Part shown: piece by piece, positions 8,265 through 17,062 of the stretch
Numbering within the stretch: position 1 is the stretch's first letter
Layout of the letters: each line of letters opens with the position of its first letter
Assembly (NCBI RefSeq): GCF_001642935.1
Contig: NZ_CP016761.1
Span: forward strand, 3,472,001-3,536,000
Direction of reading: 5' to 3'
Source: Fictibacillus arsenicus
GTDB taxonomy: Bacteria > Bacillota > Bacilli > Bacillales > Fictibacillaceae
DNA: 64,000 nucleotides
The notes under the pieces: generated by a model
Told to the model about the DNA's origin: nothing
Database searches by the model: none
The model's input: only the letters and a program-made list of their open reading frames with translations
Program-made: the position numbers and the translations under genes

Positions 8265-8291
8265 GACTGTTCAGTTGAGCAGTCTTTTTTT
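8265..8291 (+). terminator. terminator of the GH3 gene
   Basis: GACTGTTCA pairs with TGAGCAGTC (one G-T pair), followed by a run of T. It starts 13 bases after the GH3 stop codon. Confidence 0.85.
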
Positions 8292-8300
8292 ATTGAAGTT

Positions 8301-8443
8301 TTTACGGTACGTGTTCTTTTATTTATTACACGTTCACCCCAATTCACTGCGTCTTCACCCCGAAAAGGCATCGTTTCACCCCAACACATTGAGTCTGCGC
8401 CCCAAAAGAAGCACGTTTCACCCACAAACCGCCCTTTCGCAAA
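8301..8443 (+). repeat. six-unit array, copy 2, variant TTCACCCC motif
   Basis: The head TTTACGGTACGTG and the ACGTGT/ACACGT inverted pair are the same as in the other arrays, but the repeated unit is TTCACCCC (8333, 8354, 8375), then degenerate forms at 8396 (TGCGCCCC), 8417 (TTCACCCA) and about 8436 (TTCGCAAA). Spacing is 21 bp, and there are again six units. It lies between two convergent terminators. Confidence 0.85.
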
Positions 8444-8461
8444 TACAAGCCTTCTTCTCAC

Positions 8462-8507
8462 AAAAAAACTGACCTCAAAATGCACTCGGAGTGCTTTCGA
8501 GATCAGT
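8462..8507 (-). terminator. terminator of the GH35 gene
   Basis: Read on the minus strand, a long two-part stem (ACTGATCTC with GAGGTCAGT, and GCACTC with GAGTGC inside) is followed by a run of T. It lies 10 bases beyond the stop at 8518. Confidence 0.85.
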
Positions 8508-8517
8508 CTTTTATACT

Positions 8518-10929
8518 TTATCCTAACAACACACGTAAATAATCATCCACTTTAGCATGTTTTTTACTTCTAACTAGCATCATTTCATCCGTTTTCTCAA
8601 CAAAATAGTCATCACTCGGTAATATTTTCGTATTTTTATCGAACCTAATAACATCCTCCGATTGTGTTAAGCGGAAATCGATACTACCTTCATTTACCGC
8701 TGCAATCTCAGCAGTAGAATACGCAATATTAACAGAACCGATCGATAGATTCATAGGCAGCATCACGCCATCCTTGCTTTGAAGAAGGATCTTCCTTCCA
8801 TCAAACAGCTTCTCTTCACCATCTGTAATCGTAAATTCTTTATCAAAACCGTCCAGATTCAACAAATGCACAAAACGCTCGTATTCCCTATTAGATGTGG
8901 AGGTCATAAAGATCCCGTGGTGCTTGAAGTCATGCGATAACTTAACCGTTGCACCTAATCTCTCAAGCGCCTTTTTAAAGAATGGCAGATCACAGCGATA
9001 AGCGCCAGCCACAACGATTGCGCGTCCGCTTCCAACCTCTGATTCAAATCCACAAACATCGTCTGATCCGTACACTCGTAAAATCGGAGTCACACTCTCC
9101 CCAATTTCAAACCCTTGTGCAAAGTAAGTGCGAATTTCAGGCTGCTCTGCCGCCCAGTTGTCTCCATAGATTGAGAGATAGTGACGGTGATGACCTTGGC
9201 TATAACTCTTGTATTTCACATTAAGGGCATCCGCTAGAATTGTACAGTCCTTCCCTTCCATATCATAAAGAGGAACCTCGCCGTACAAAAGAACTTTACC
9301 GCCATCCTGAAGATAGTTTACTAGCTTTTCCTGAATCCCGCCGTCCATATAACGGGCGGATGGCAATGCCAGCACCGGGGTATTATCCTTCATAAGCGGC
9401 TTGTTCTGTACATCAACTGCTGTAAAACGATACCCGTTCAAAAGCATCGCACGGCCCATGATCTCCCATGCGCCAGAACCGCGGTTCGCCTCAATGTTGG
9501 AAAGGATCTCTCGCATCACTTTACTGTCTGGGTATCGGTATTCCGTCATGTAATAATCCGGAATAAAGGCGAACGACACATCATCGCGGTCCTCGTCCAT
9601 TGCTGCTAACTTATCACCTACCGCCATCACACTCTGATTCACGCGGGACATACGCGGAAACGTATAGTTATAGTCTCCTTCAGGGCCGATCGGTGCCGCA
9701 AAACCATGGCGTTCACCAGTTGATGCGATCCGGTCGTTCCCGTCTCCAACAAGCGCATCCAACCGAGCATTCCGGCCGCCAGCAAACAGATAATAGTTAA
9801 TTAAACGGTTACCTTGAGCAAGACACATCCTGAGCTTAAAATCTGCAGATGATGGATCGTAACGCTCACCAAGCGTTTCACCAAAGTTTCCGTCACCACA
9901 ATTAAATTCAACCGATGTTAACGGCTGATCTTCATTATGAACAGCATCCATAAAACCGTTGATAATATAGAGATCCTGAAACGTCTTCATGTCGAGATCA
10001 CCAAAATAAATATCAGAACCAGATATGTAGCCAGGCCCTTGCGTATACGATTCATAAAGCTGACTGATCCCAATTGGGTACGTCAGTCCGCGTCCGCCTC
10101 CCGTTCCATGGATGTTCACCACAAATGGAATATCCTTTACGCCAAACTCTTCTGCATATTCTCTTAAAATAGCAATGTATTTGGCGAAACGGTAACGCAT
10201 ATAATACCCGAGATCTTTTAAAAGCTGTGCTGCGTATTCTTCCTTCGGTGAGCGCAATGCCACGTTTCGTTCAGCACTTTCCTCTAAAGAAAACGGATAG
10301 CGCGACTCAACATCCTCACCATAACGCTCACCTAACCAACTTGAAAAATCATTCAACAGATTATCAGTCAGATCAGGCGTATTGCTTACCCACGATAGCA
10401 TTCCTACCTCGTTATCGAGCTGGAACGCAATAATCTTACCGCCATTTGGATACAGCCTCGGCGTTATTACTTCCATAACTTTTTCATAATACTTACGGAC
10501 TTCCTTTAAAAAGCCCGGTGCTAGATAATCAACAGTAGGTGTTGTCGCTTCCTTTTCGTCCCATCCTATAGGAATGATCTCTGGATGTTTCTCATACACC
10601 CAATAAGGCAGGCCCTCGTTTTTCATTTCGGCCATAATAAAAGGACCTGGACGAACAAAAAAATAAAAGCCGTTCTCTGCACAAAGGTCGATAAAGCCAG
10701 CAAGGTCAGTCTCAGGACGCGTTTTTCCCGTAAAATCAAACTGCCCTTCTATTGGTTCATGCCAAAGCCATGGCACATAAGTGGCCACGGCGTTGCAACC
10801 TGTTTCTTTTAGCTTGTCCAACCGGTCTTGCCATTCACTTTTATCCACACGGTAATAGTGGATCTCTCCACACGTGATCAATACCGGTTTTCCGTCAATG
10901 ATGATCTGCTTATTCTTAATCTCAATCAT
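8518..10929 (-). CDS. GH35 family beta-galactosidase-like glycosidase (paralogue 1)
   Basis: 803 residues. The GH35 barrel occupies about 1-360: GEIHYYRV near residue 21, YVPWLWHEP near 51, RPGPF near 93, the proposed acid/base Glu174 in FQLDNEVG and the proposed nucleophile Glu341 in TSVEFNCG. A glutamine-amidotransferase-like/trimerisation region and beta-rich tail follow. No signal peptide, so it is intracellular. It overlaps the preceding GH144-like gene by 4 bases (ATGA), implying coupled translation and a shared substrate. GH35 members cleave terminal beta-galactosides and sometimes glucosaminides, so beta-galactosidase activity is not certain. A second GH35 paralogue of the same length lies at 25248. 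Confidence 0.85.
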   Translation of the reverse strand: MIEIKNKQIIIDGKPVLITCGEIHYYRVDKSEWQDRLDKLKETGCNAVATYVPWLWHEPIEGQFDFTGKTRPETDLAGFIDLCAENGFYFFVRPGPFIMAEMKNEGLPYWVYEKHPEIIPIGWDEKEATTPTVDYLAPGFLKEVRKYYEKVMEVITPRLYPNGGKIIAFQLDNEVGMLSWVSNTPDLTDNLLNDFSSWLGERYGEDVESRYPFSLEESAERNVALRSPKEEYAAQLLKDLGYYMRYRFAKYIAILREYAEEFGVKDIPFVVNIHGTGGGRGLTYPIGISQLYESYTQGPGYISGSDIYFGDLDMKTFQDLYIINGFMDAVHNEDQPLTSVEFNCGDGNFGETLGERYDPSSADFKLRMCLAQGNRLINYYLFAGGRNARLDALVGDGNDRIASTGERHGFAAPIGPEGDYNYTFPRMSRVNQSVMAVGDKLAAMDEDRDDVSFAFIPDYYMTEYRYPDSKVMREILSNIEANRGSGAWEIMGRAMLLNGYRFTAVDVQNKPLMKDNTPVLALPSARYMDGGIQEKLVNYLQDGGKVLLYGEVPLYDMEGKDCTILADALNVKYKSYSQGHHRHYLSIYGDNWAAEQPEIRTYFAQGFEIGESVTPILRVYGSDDVCGFESEVGSGRAIVVAGAYRCDLPFFKKALERLGATVKLSHDFKHHGIFMTSTSNREYERFVHLLNLDGFDKEFTITDGEEKLFDGRKILLQSKDGVMLPMNLSIGSVNIAYSTAEIAAVNEGSIDFRLTQSEDVIRFDKNTKILPSDDYFVEKTDEMMLVRSKKHAKVDDYLRVLLG

Positions 10930-12149
10930 TTTACTGTGCTCTCTTCTTTCTTTTTCCAGCCTAAAAGATCAGCGCCGCGTTTTACATATTTGTTTTTCAT
11001 AAAAAGATCCCACACTAAACCAGTTTGATAGTTTTCGATCATGAGCAGTGTTATGCCTTTGTCGATCCCGATCACATGATCTGAGTACCATGGAGGACTT
11101 ACATCTAAATTGTAAGAATCCTGGAAACCATACTCTCCCCAAAGCTGAGGATGTTCTTCATAAAAATACTTCATCGCTGCAATCGACTCTTCCGGAGTAA
11201 ATACAATTGAACCCGCTGCCCCAGTCGGTGCGATCGTACCCTCAAGCTCTGGTTCACATCCTTCATAATAAGGAGGCGCACCTGGTACACGATAACCCGT
11301 AGGACTCGCGCTAGCCGTTAAGCCCCATGAGTTTTCATGATACGTCTTAAACTCACTTGATTTTTCTTTACAGAATGCACGGTTTGCGAGTGATGCTTTT
11401 ACCGAGTTTTCAAACCAGTCGATACCGTCTCCGTCTACAATTCCTCTAAAATCAACGAACGCATGTGAATATTGATGAACAAACATGGCGTTTCCAGGTG
11501 CGTGAATGTATTCATACTCTTTGTACTTGCCTTTACTGCGCTTAAAACCATCGTAAATCTTAGCAGGAACCGGATGTGTAGGTGATGCCACGCCAAGTAC
11601 GTACATCATCATCTGTTCTGCGTACATGTCCCAATGGTGGAAGCCCCCTCTTTCAGGGGTGTAGCCCATATAAAACTGGTTCACCAGCTCATCGTAATAA
11701 ACGTTCCAGTCCACGCGTGCATAAATTTTTTCAAAAAGCTCGCTGATCTCTCCGCCAAAATATTCAGCTGAAGTAACCGCCCCGCATAAGAAGATCGCAG
11801 TATCAATAATGGACGCGCAATCATACCATTCTTCATTCTTTTTCCCTGTTTGCATATTTAAGAAGTGGTAGAAGAATCCGCTTGCATGCTCTACATTGTT
11901 TAAGTAAGTCTCAAGCGTTCCTTTTGTGCGTTCATAGCCTTCCTCACGTGTAATCCAGCCGCGCTCGATCCCAATGATGATCGCCGTCAAACCGAATCCA
12001 TTGGACGCAATGCTTGCTACTTTCTTATTCGCCGACTGATCTAAAATCAAACCGTACCCAGGACTATTTTTATCAGCATTCGATTCTTTCCAGAAAAAAT
12101 CGAAACAGCCTTTAGCTTCTAAATCCAAAAGTTTTTGCGTATCCATCAT
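10926..12149 (-). CDS. glucoamylase-like/GH144-type glycosidase
   Basis: 407 residues with the (alpha/alpha)6-barrel pattern of the Glycoamylase family (COG5368): DFFWKESN near the start, ASNGFGL, WYDCASIIDTA, and ASPTGYR...YEG...APTGAAGS in the second half. Members of the related GH144/GH162 families cleave beta-1,2-glucan; none is known to be a true alpha-glucosidase. No signal peptide. It is translationally coupled to the GH35 gene, and a Lin1840-like GH3 enzyme lies nearby, which fits beta-1,2-gluco-oligosaccharide or a related cytoplasmic substrate. The precise activity is inferred. The ribosome site GAGGGG sits before ATGATG. Confidence 0.75.
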   Translation of the reverse strand: MMDTQKLLDLEAKGCFDFFWKESNADKNSPGYGLILDQSANKKVASIASNGFGLTAIIIGIERGWITREEGYERTKGTLETYLNNVEHASGFFYHFLNMQTGKKNEEWYDCASIIDTAIFLCGAVTSAEYFGGEISELFEKIYARVDWNVYYDELVNQFYMGYTPERGGFHHWDMYAEQMMMYVLGVASPTHPVPAKIYDGFKRSKGKYKEYEYIHAPGNAMFVHQYSHAFVDFRGIVDGDGIDWFENSVKASLANRAFCKEKSSEFKTYHENSWGLTASASPTGYRVPGAPPYYEGCEPELEGTIAPTGAAGSIVFTPEESIAAMKYFYEEHPQLWGEYGFQDSYNLDVSPPWYSDHVIGIDKGITLLMIENYQTGLVWDLFMKNKYVKRGADLLGWKKKEESTVK

Positions 12150-12303
12150 AATTCCCCTCTCTATTTTTCGAGTGAGTTTTTGTAAATTTACTTCGTAGAC
12201 AAGTTGGTTAAGTACAAGTTGCGAGATTCCGCCTAGGATCTGCGAGAAATTCGAAAAGCGGAAGCGTCGTTTTAGCCCTATCTCCTGTCCTTTATTGATG
12301 CAG

Positions 12304-12455
12304 TTTTACGGTACGTGTTTCTTATATTTATTACACGTTCACTCAGACTCATTAAGGTTTCGCTCAAAAACGCCGAGTTACGCTCAAAATCCTCCCGCTA
12401 CGCTCAAACTACCCTTCGTTTCGCTCAGAATTACCCTTTTTTCGCTCAAAGTACC
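12304..12455 (+). repeat. six-unit CGCTCAAA array, copy 3
   Basis: The head TTTTACGGTACGTGT begins at 12304. Units are at 12340 (CACTCAGA), 12361, 12381, 12401, 12422 (CGCTCAGA) and 12443, spaced 20-21 bp. The spacers are nearly the same as in copy 4 at 31966. On either side are fragments resembling the ends of the 130-bp stem-rich repeat (about 12190-12245 and 12487-12503). The gap 12150-12975 holds only repeats. Confidence 0.9.
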
Positions 12456-12580
12456 TCTTCTTTACAAAAAAGCAAGCACGTGTGAGTTGAAATCAACTAC
12501 CCAAAATTTTTAAATCCTTCATTTTATCTAAATGCACCCTGATCTCGTAGCAAGATCGTTAACATTACTTCATTGACAAG

Positions 12581-12710
12581 TTGATTGGAGCGTAAGGTGC
12601 GAGACTCCTGCGGGATCAGTGGGACAGGTGAGACCCCGCCAGCGCAAAGCGATAGGGAGGCTCACCGCACACCCCGCGGAAAGCGAGCAACCTGGAGCGG
12701 AAATCAACCA
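12581..12710. repeat. 130-bp stem-rich repeat, copy 1
   Basis: Begins TTGATTGGAGCG and ends GGAGCGG...AATCAACCA, so the ends are inverted (TTGATT/AATCAA). Internally GGTGAG and CTCACC, GCGGG and CCCCGC can pair. GC content is far above its AT-rich flanks. Two further copies are at 12791 and 61497; the internal loop differs most between copies. Open frames across it are side effects of its GC richness. Confidence 0.85.
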
Positions 12711-12790
12711 CCTACTATTCTTTTTGTTTCGCTCACTTCTAAAAGATAGTTGCTTAAAAGCTTTTTTGAAGAGTATGCTTCTTCGACTAG

Positions 12791-12920
12791 TTGATTGGAG
12801 CGCAAGGGGCGAGACTCCTGCGGGACGAGTGGGACAGGTGAGACTCCTAATGGCGCAAAGCGGCAGGAGGCTCACCGCCCGCCCCGCGGAAAGCGAGCAG
12901 CCTGGAGCGGAGATCAACCA
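12791..12920. repeat. 130-bp stem-rich repeat, copy 2
   Basis: A direct tandem-style neighbour of copy 1, separated by 80 bases of AT-rich DNA, in the same orientation. The termini are the same (TTGATTGGAGCG ... GATCAACCA) with a different central loop (CTAATGGCGCAAAGCGG). It lies 56 bases beyond the stop of the last permease gene, so it may form the 3' end of that operon's RNA. Confidence 0.85.
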
Positions 12921-12975
12921 CCCACAAATCTTTTTGATTTAATATCAACAAAGCATACGAAAACAGCACTTATCT

Positions 12976-13935
12976 TTACTCTCCAGTAATCCCCGAACGA
13001 TCCACACCCTCAACAAACCAGCGTTGCGTTATAAAATAAACGATCAAGAGCGGTAGGATCGAAAGCACAGTACCTGCCATCTTTATCCCTTCATTCAATT
13101 GGTTGCCCCCGCTCACTCCCATCTCAGCCGGGAACATCTTCTGATACGTAGCGACGAATTTTTGCAGTTGAAGCGGCAGTGTCGTCAGGGCGTCACCGAA
13201 ATAGATAGCCGCTAAATACGTTTCGTTCCAATACCACACGAAGGAAAACAAAAACGAGATGATAATCGCCGGCAACGCCATCGGAAGCGCGATCGTAAAG
13301 AAAATCCGAAAATGCCCTGCTCCATCCAGTTGCGCTGCTTCTTCCAGAGCTTTAGGAACAGCACGGAAAAACTGATAAAAAATCAGGATGAAAATCGCAC
13401 TGTTCAATCCTTGCCCAAAGGTTGCGGGCAGCAAAAACGCCGATAAACTACCCAAAATATTCAGCTCATTAAAGAAGATATACCTCGGGATGAGCGTCAC
13501 TTGAGGCGGGATGATGAATGTGGCAAGAACGAGAACAAAGATGATCTTTTTCCCTTTAAAATCAAAACGTGCAAGCCCGTAGCCAACAACCGCTGCAACC
13601 GCTGTTTGAGCCAAAGCAGGCAATACCGTAACGTAAAGCGTTTCCATTAAAGTAGAGAAGAAATCCATCACTTTATTAGCTTGTTCATAGTTCCCTGTAT
13701 AAAACTGAGTTGGAATCCAGTTCACAAGGGGATTTAACAAGTCATCTAAACTCTTGAAACTGTATACACCCATGTAGAGAAGTGGATATAAGTACACGAA
13801 TCCGATCCCGATCAAGAGTCCGTAGATCAAGAGTTTGAAAAGAAGACCATCCGTCCCTTGCATGCCCAAAAACATTCGTTTCGTTTTAAAATAATATTTG
13901 TTTACATGTTGTGTTTTTGTTTGCACCTTGATCAC
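12976..13935 (-). CDS. carbohydrate ABC transporter permease, MalG type (pair 1)
   Basis: 319 residues with about six spans. The EAA loop that docks the ATPase is visible as EEAAQLDGAGHFRIFFTIALP. This places it in the CUT1 (oligosaccharide) class. It is the last gene of the 15.6-kb operon, 6 bases after its partner permease. The start is a GTG at 13935 very close to its ribosome site; the GTG three codons later (13926) is an alternative. No ATPase gene is present, so a shared MsmX-type ATPase is expected to drive it. Confidence 0.9.
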   Translation of the reverse strand: MIKVQTKTQHVNKYYFKTKRMFLGMQGTDGLLFKLLIYGLLIGIGFVYLYPLLYMGVYSFKSLDDLLNPLVNWIPTQFYTGNYEQANKVMDFFSTLMETLYVTVLPALAQTAVAAVVGYGLARFDFKGKKIIFVLVLATFIIPPQVTLIPRYIFFNELNILGSLSAFLLPATFGQGLNSAIFILIFYQFFRAVPKALEEAAQLDGAGHFRIFFTIALPMALPAIIISFLFSFVWYWNETYLAAIYFGDALTTLPLQLQKFVATYQKMFPAEMGVSGGNQLNEGIKMAGTVLSILPLLIVYFITQRWFVEGVDRSGITGE

Positions 13936-13941
13936 ATCCTC

Positions 13942-14802
13942 TTAGGTGTAATTTTTCTTTCTCTTTAACGTCATCGCACCAACGGCAATGGCCAGAGCTG
14001 CTGCGATAATGAGAAAGTAAATCCAGGACAGCGCTGATGCATACCCATAGCCTGTATCTACTTTAAACATGTTCTTTTGTATATGTTCGATAATTGGATT
14101 CAAAGAAAAAACAGAATATGTGACGATCGTATAGATCAAATTCACGACGATCATCGGTACAAGGCTAGGCAGGGTAATCTTCCAAAAGAACTCCCAGTTG
14201 CTTGCTCCATCAATCTTCGCTGCATCAAAGATCTGCTTGTCCATCTTCTGAAGAGCGGCAAGAAAGATCAAAATCTGAACACCTGAGTACCAGAGAATAA
14301 CGATTAAGTTTTTGATCAAATACAGCAGAATTCCGTTAAAAAAACCTTCTGGGTTTTCGTTTAACGTCTGGTAGATCGCATATTGCTCGATAGAAGGAAT
14401 CGTCGTGATCCCCTGATCGATCAGTTCTTTGATTACCGGTCCGCTCGCTATGATGACGGGCAGAAAGAAAATCGTCCGGAACACACCGCGAAATTTTACC
14501 TTTTGATTTAAGAGAAGCGCGATAATCAATGAAAAAACGATGATAATCGGAACAGAGATCACCATTTCTTCCAGATACGTCATAACCCGGTCCAAAAACG
14601 TACCATCCACTGTAAACGCATATTCATAGTTTCCAAATTTCACAAATTTCGTCTTAATGCCATCAGTCGTGATCTTGACTTGCTGAAAACTCAGAAACAG
14701 CGAGTATAAAAGAGGAAAAGCCGTGAAGATAAGAAAGCCGATAATCCAAGGTGAAACAAAGAGCAGCCCAGTGATATTTCTGTTATTCCTCAGCCTTTTC
14801 AT
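13942..14802 (-). CDS. carbohydrate ABC transporter permease, MalF type (pair 1)
   Basis: 286 residues with six spans and the EAA-type loop FDAAKIDGASNWEFFWKITLP. It pairs with the downstream MalG-type gene. Its first 20 bases overlap the end of the DUF5696-like gene, suggesting translational coupling with that secreted protein. It has an unusually extended periplasmic-side loop after the first span (about residues 36-80). CUT1 class; an imported oligosaccharide is inferred. Confidence 0.9.
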   Translation of the reverse strand: MKRLRNNRNITGLLFVSPWIIGFLIFTAFPLLYSLFLSFQQVKITTDGIKTKFVKFGNYEYAFTVDGTFLDRVMTYLEEMVISVPIIIVFSLIIALLLNQKVKFRGVFRTIFFLPVIIASGPVIKELIDQGITTIPSIEQYAIYQTLNENPEGFFNGILLYLIKNLIVILWYSGVQILIFLAALQKMDKQIFDAAKIDGASNWEFFWKITLPSLVPMIVVNLIYTIVTYSVFSLNPIIEHIQKNMFKVDTGYGYASALSWIYFLIIAAALAIAVGAMTLKRKKNYT

Positions 14803-17062
14803 TCGCTTCTCCTCCTTCCGTTACAGCAAATCCTTTAGCTTTGACGATGATCCCATTCTTTTTGTATGGAACATTTGTGTAATTCACAATGATGACCTTT
14901 CCGTTCGAATAAGCCACTTCAACAACACCGGTCTGTGGAACGGTCCTGCTTACGATCTCTTCACCTTCTACCTGTCCAAGACTTTTTTCTACTTGTTTGT
15001 ATTGATCAATGATCTTGTCTTTCCAGATCGAATACTCAGAGGTATAGATATGCTTGGATGCTGTTTTAGCCAGAAGATGAGATGGCTCTTCTGTTAACAG
15101 GAACGATGGGTACGCACCATACTCAATCGTGCGCAGCATCTGATCTTCCGTGTCTGAGTTAAAGTTCGAGTAAGGCGCATAATACGGCATGTACCCTTTT
15201 AGAACAATCTGCATGAACGGTACTGTGTCGGTTTCAAACACGTAGTTGGATGAATTCATCGGAACATCCAGATAACGGTCTGTCTCGCTCCATAAATACG
15301 TGTTCGGCTCATACAGAGCTACGTTTCCAACTTGGCTTTTCAACGTTCCAAACAGCTTTTGATACGTCTTGATCGTCTGGCTGCGTTCTGACGATTTTTT
15401 CGTGCTAAAATCGGAAAACAGCGTGTATCCGCTCGTATCCACAGCAACATTAGAAATTCCAAGCTCCTTGTATTCTTCACTTTCATCCTTAGCTGCTTTT
15501 AAAGCTTTTTCTGGCGATAAGTAAAAGATGGTTTTCTTATCCTCACTGTGTGAGATCGTCTCGGAACTGATCTTCTTCGCTACATCTTTACTGCCCGAAT
15601 AGCCGGAAGCACCATCATAGGCTTTTGTATAATCGGTGTAAAAGTAAGTCGGAATGTTATCTTTTTGAAGAGCTTTAATCGTGTCTTTTACTTCACCCTC
15701 ATCACCTAGGTTGTTTTCAAATGGAAACTTGTTAGGCAGTGTTCCGGTCAGTCCGCCCTTTGACCATCCTTTATAAACGACAAACATGTTTTTTACTTCT
15801 TGTTTAAGTTCATCCGTCATTTTTGGAATGCTCGTTATCTTTGTCATCGGAAGAACAGAGTCCCATAGAAGACCTTCTTTTACTTCTCCTCCAAGAAACT
15901 CAAGCCTTACACCTGTCTTGTCTTCCTTTTTTTCCAGCTGTTCCGTGTCTGTCAGATGGTTCTGGTAAGCCTTCGCCATCCCGACATAGTCCGCTTCTTC
16001 CTCTTGAAGGAACTTGTATCTCAGCTTTACACCGAACGGGTTCTTTGATTTTTGATAGAGAGTTAAGCCTTTCATGTTTTTACTTGTCGGCTGATAGTAT
16101 TCTTTTCTAAAATGAAACTCGGAAGCGATCCAGTTAAAGTCAGTTGAAACACCAGATGGATAAGCTAGGATGTCGCCGTGCGTGTATCCCTCTTCAATGA
16201 CCGCTAAAAAGGCATTCTGTTTTACTCCATGAACAGCGCCAAAAACGGGCATCTTAATCTGTTTAGCCGGTGTTACTTTTGAGTCCTTCTTCGTTTCTGT
16301 TTTTTTGAACGCTTCGTCTGTACCATAAATAGCGCCTGTAAACGGAGCATCTGCTTTGTTGCTGCTCTTTTCATAGCGGATCAGAGCACCGCTTCCATCC
16401 GGAATGAACATATACCCGTTGATGTCGTTTTCGTTCACCGCACCTAAGAACGGATAGACGCGCATCGAGATGATCTTCGTATATTTGCTTTCTTTGATCT
16501 CCTCTTCGGGTATGGAAACCACCAAGTCGCTTCCTTCAAGCTCCGCCTTCACTTCAAACTCAAGCTTGGATTGGTTCAAATAAAGAGAAGCTGTAAAGCC
16601 ATTGTCCGTCATCTTCACTCTTGGACTGGAATCATTCGTCGTGATGCTCTCTGTTCTTACCTTTCCGCGCCGGTCCATGTAGTCGACGGTGATCGCAGAC
16701 TGCCCCATCTGTTCCCACGTTTTGTTCAAACGGTATTGATCTGGCTGATCGAGTCCTGAGTTCCAGACGTATTTGGTCTTTTTGTTTTGGACCTTAATGG
16801 CCAAGTTTTCTTCATTCACATATAAAGCAAGGCTTTCGTTTTCAGCTGCTTTCTCAAAACCTTTAAACGTGTTTTGCTGCTGAACGGGCTTTACATCTTT
16901 CTTTTCAGGCTTCGTGAACGAAGAAGAAGTGTATTTCATCAGATTTTGGCTGGTATTCGGTTTTGCAGGAGGCTGATCCGTACTTTTTTTATCATCTTGT
17001 GCCGCTAACACCGTGATCGGTACAAGCAATAGAGCTAGAGCAAGCATGATTTTTTTATACAC
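14783..17062 (-). CDS. secreted DUF5696-like protein, possible glycosidase-fold
   Basis: 759 residues with a Sec signal peptide (MYKKIMLALALLLVPITVLA). A basic/Gln-rich linker (about 25-70) is followed by a beta-rich N-terminal domain (about 70-330) and an alpha/beta region with barrel-like strands, for example MFVVYKGWSKGG, IPTYFYTDYTKAYDG and ISNVAVDTSGY. That layout recalls GH101-like (alpha/beta)8 enzymes with a beta-sandwich in front, and the conserved acidic residues would suit catalysis, but this is inference. It lies between the NHL-TPR-Yip1 gene (8-base overlap) and a permease pair (20-base overlap). The DUF5696 assignment is from recalled family features. Confidence 0.65.
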   Translation of the reverse strand: MYKKIMLALALLLVPITVLAAQDDKKSTDQPPAKPNTSQNLMKYTSSSFTKPEKKDVKPVQQQNTFKGFEKAAENESLALYVNEENLAIKVQNKKTKYVWNSGLDQPDQYRLNKTWEQMGQSAITVDYMDRRGKVRTESITTNDSSPRVKMTDNGFTASLYLNQSKLEFEVKAELEGSDLVVSIPEEEIKESKYTKIISMRVYPFLGAVNENDINGYMFIPDGSGALIRYEKSSNKADAPFTGAIYGTDEAFKKTETKKDSKVTPAKQIKMPVFGAVHGVKQNAFLAVIEEGYTHGDILAYPSGVSTDFNWIASEFHFRKEYYQPTSKNMKGLTLYQKSKNPFGVKLRYKFLQEEEADYVGMAKAYQNHLTDTEQLEKKEDKTGVRLEFLGGEVKEGLLWDSVLPMTKITSIPKMTDELKQEVKNMFVVYKGWSKGGLTGTLPNKFPFENNLGDEGEVKDTIKALQKDNIPTYFYTDYTKAYDGASGYSGSKDVAKKISSETISHSEDKKTIFYLSPEKALKAAKDESEEYKELGISNVAVDTSGYTLFSDFSTKKSSERSQTIKTYQKLFGTLKSQVGNVALYEPNTYLWSETDRYLDVPMNSSNYVFETDTVPFMQIVLKGYMPYYAPYSNFNSDTEDQMLRTIEYGAYPSFLLTEEPSHLLAKTASKHIYTSEYSIWKDKIIDQYKQVEKSLGQVEGEEIVSRTVPQTGVVEVAYSNGKVIIVNYTNVPYKKNGIIVKAKGFAVTEGGEANEKAEE

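Noticed and set aside
8263-8472. Open frames reading RYVFFYLLHV at each array head
   Set aside because: They recur because the array head recurs; no ribosome sites, and frames differ after the head.
12619-12942. 107-residue open frame across 12619-12942
   Set aside because: It is built from the two GC-rich stem repeats and has no ribosome site; composition effect.
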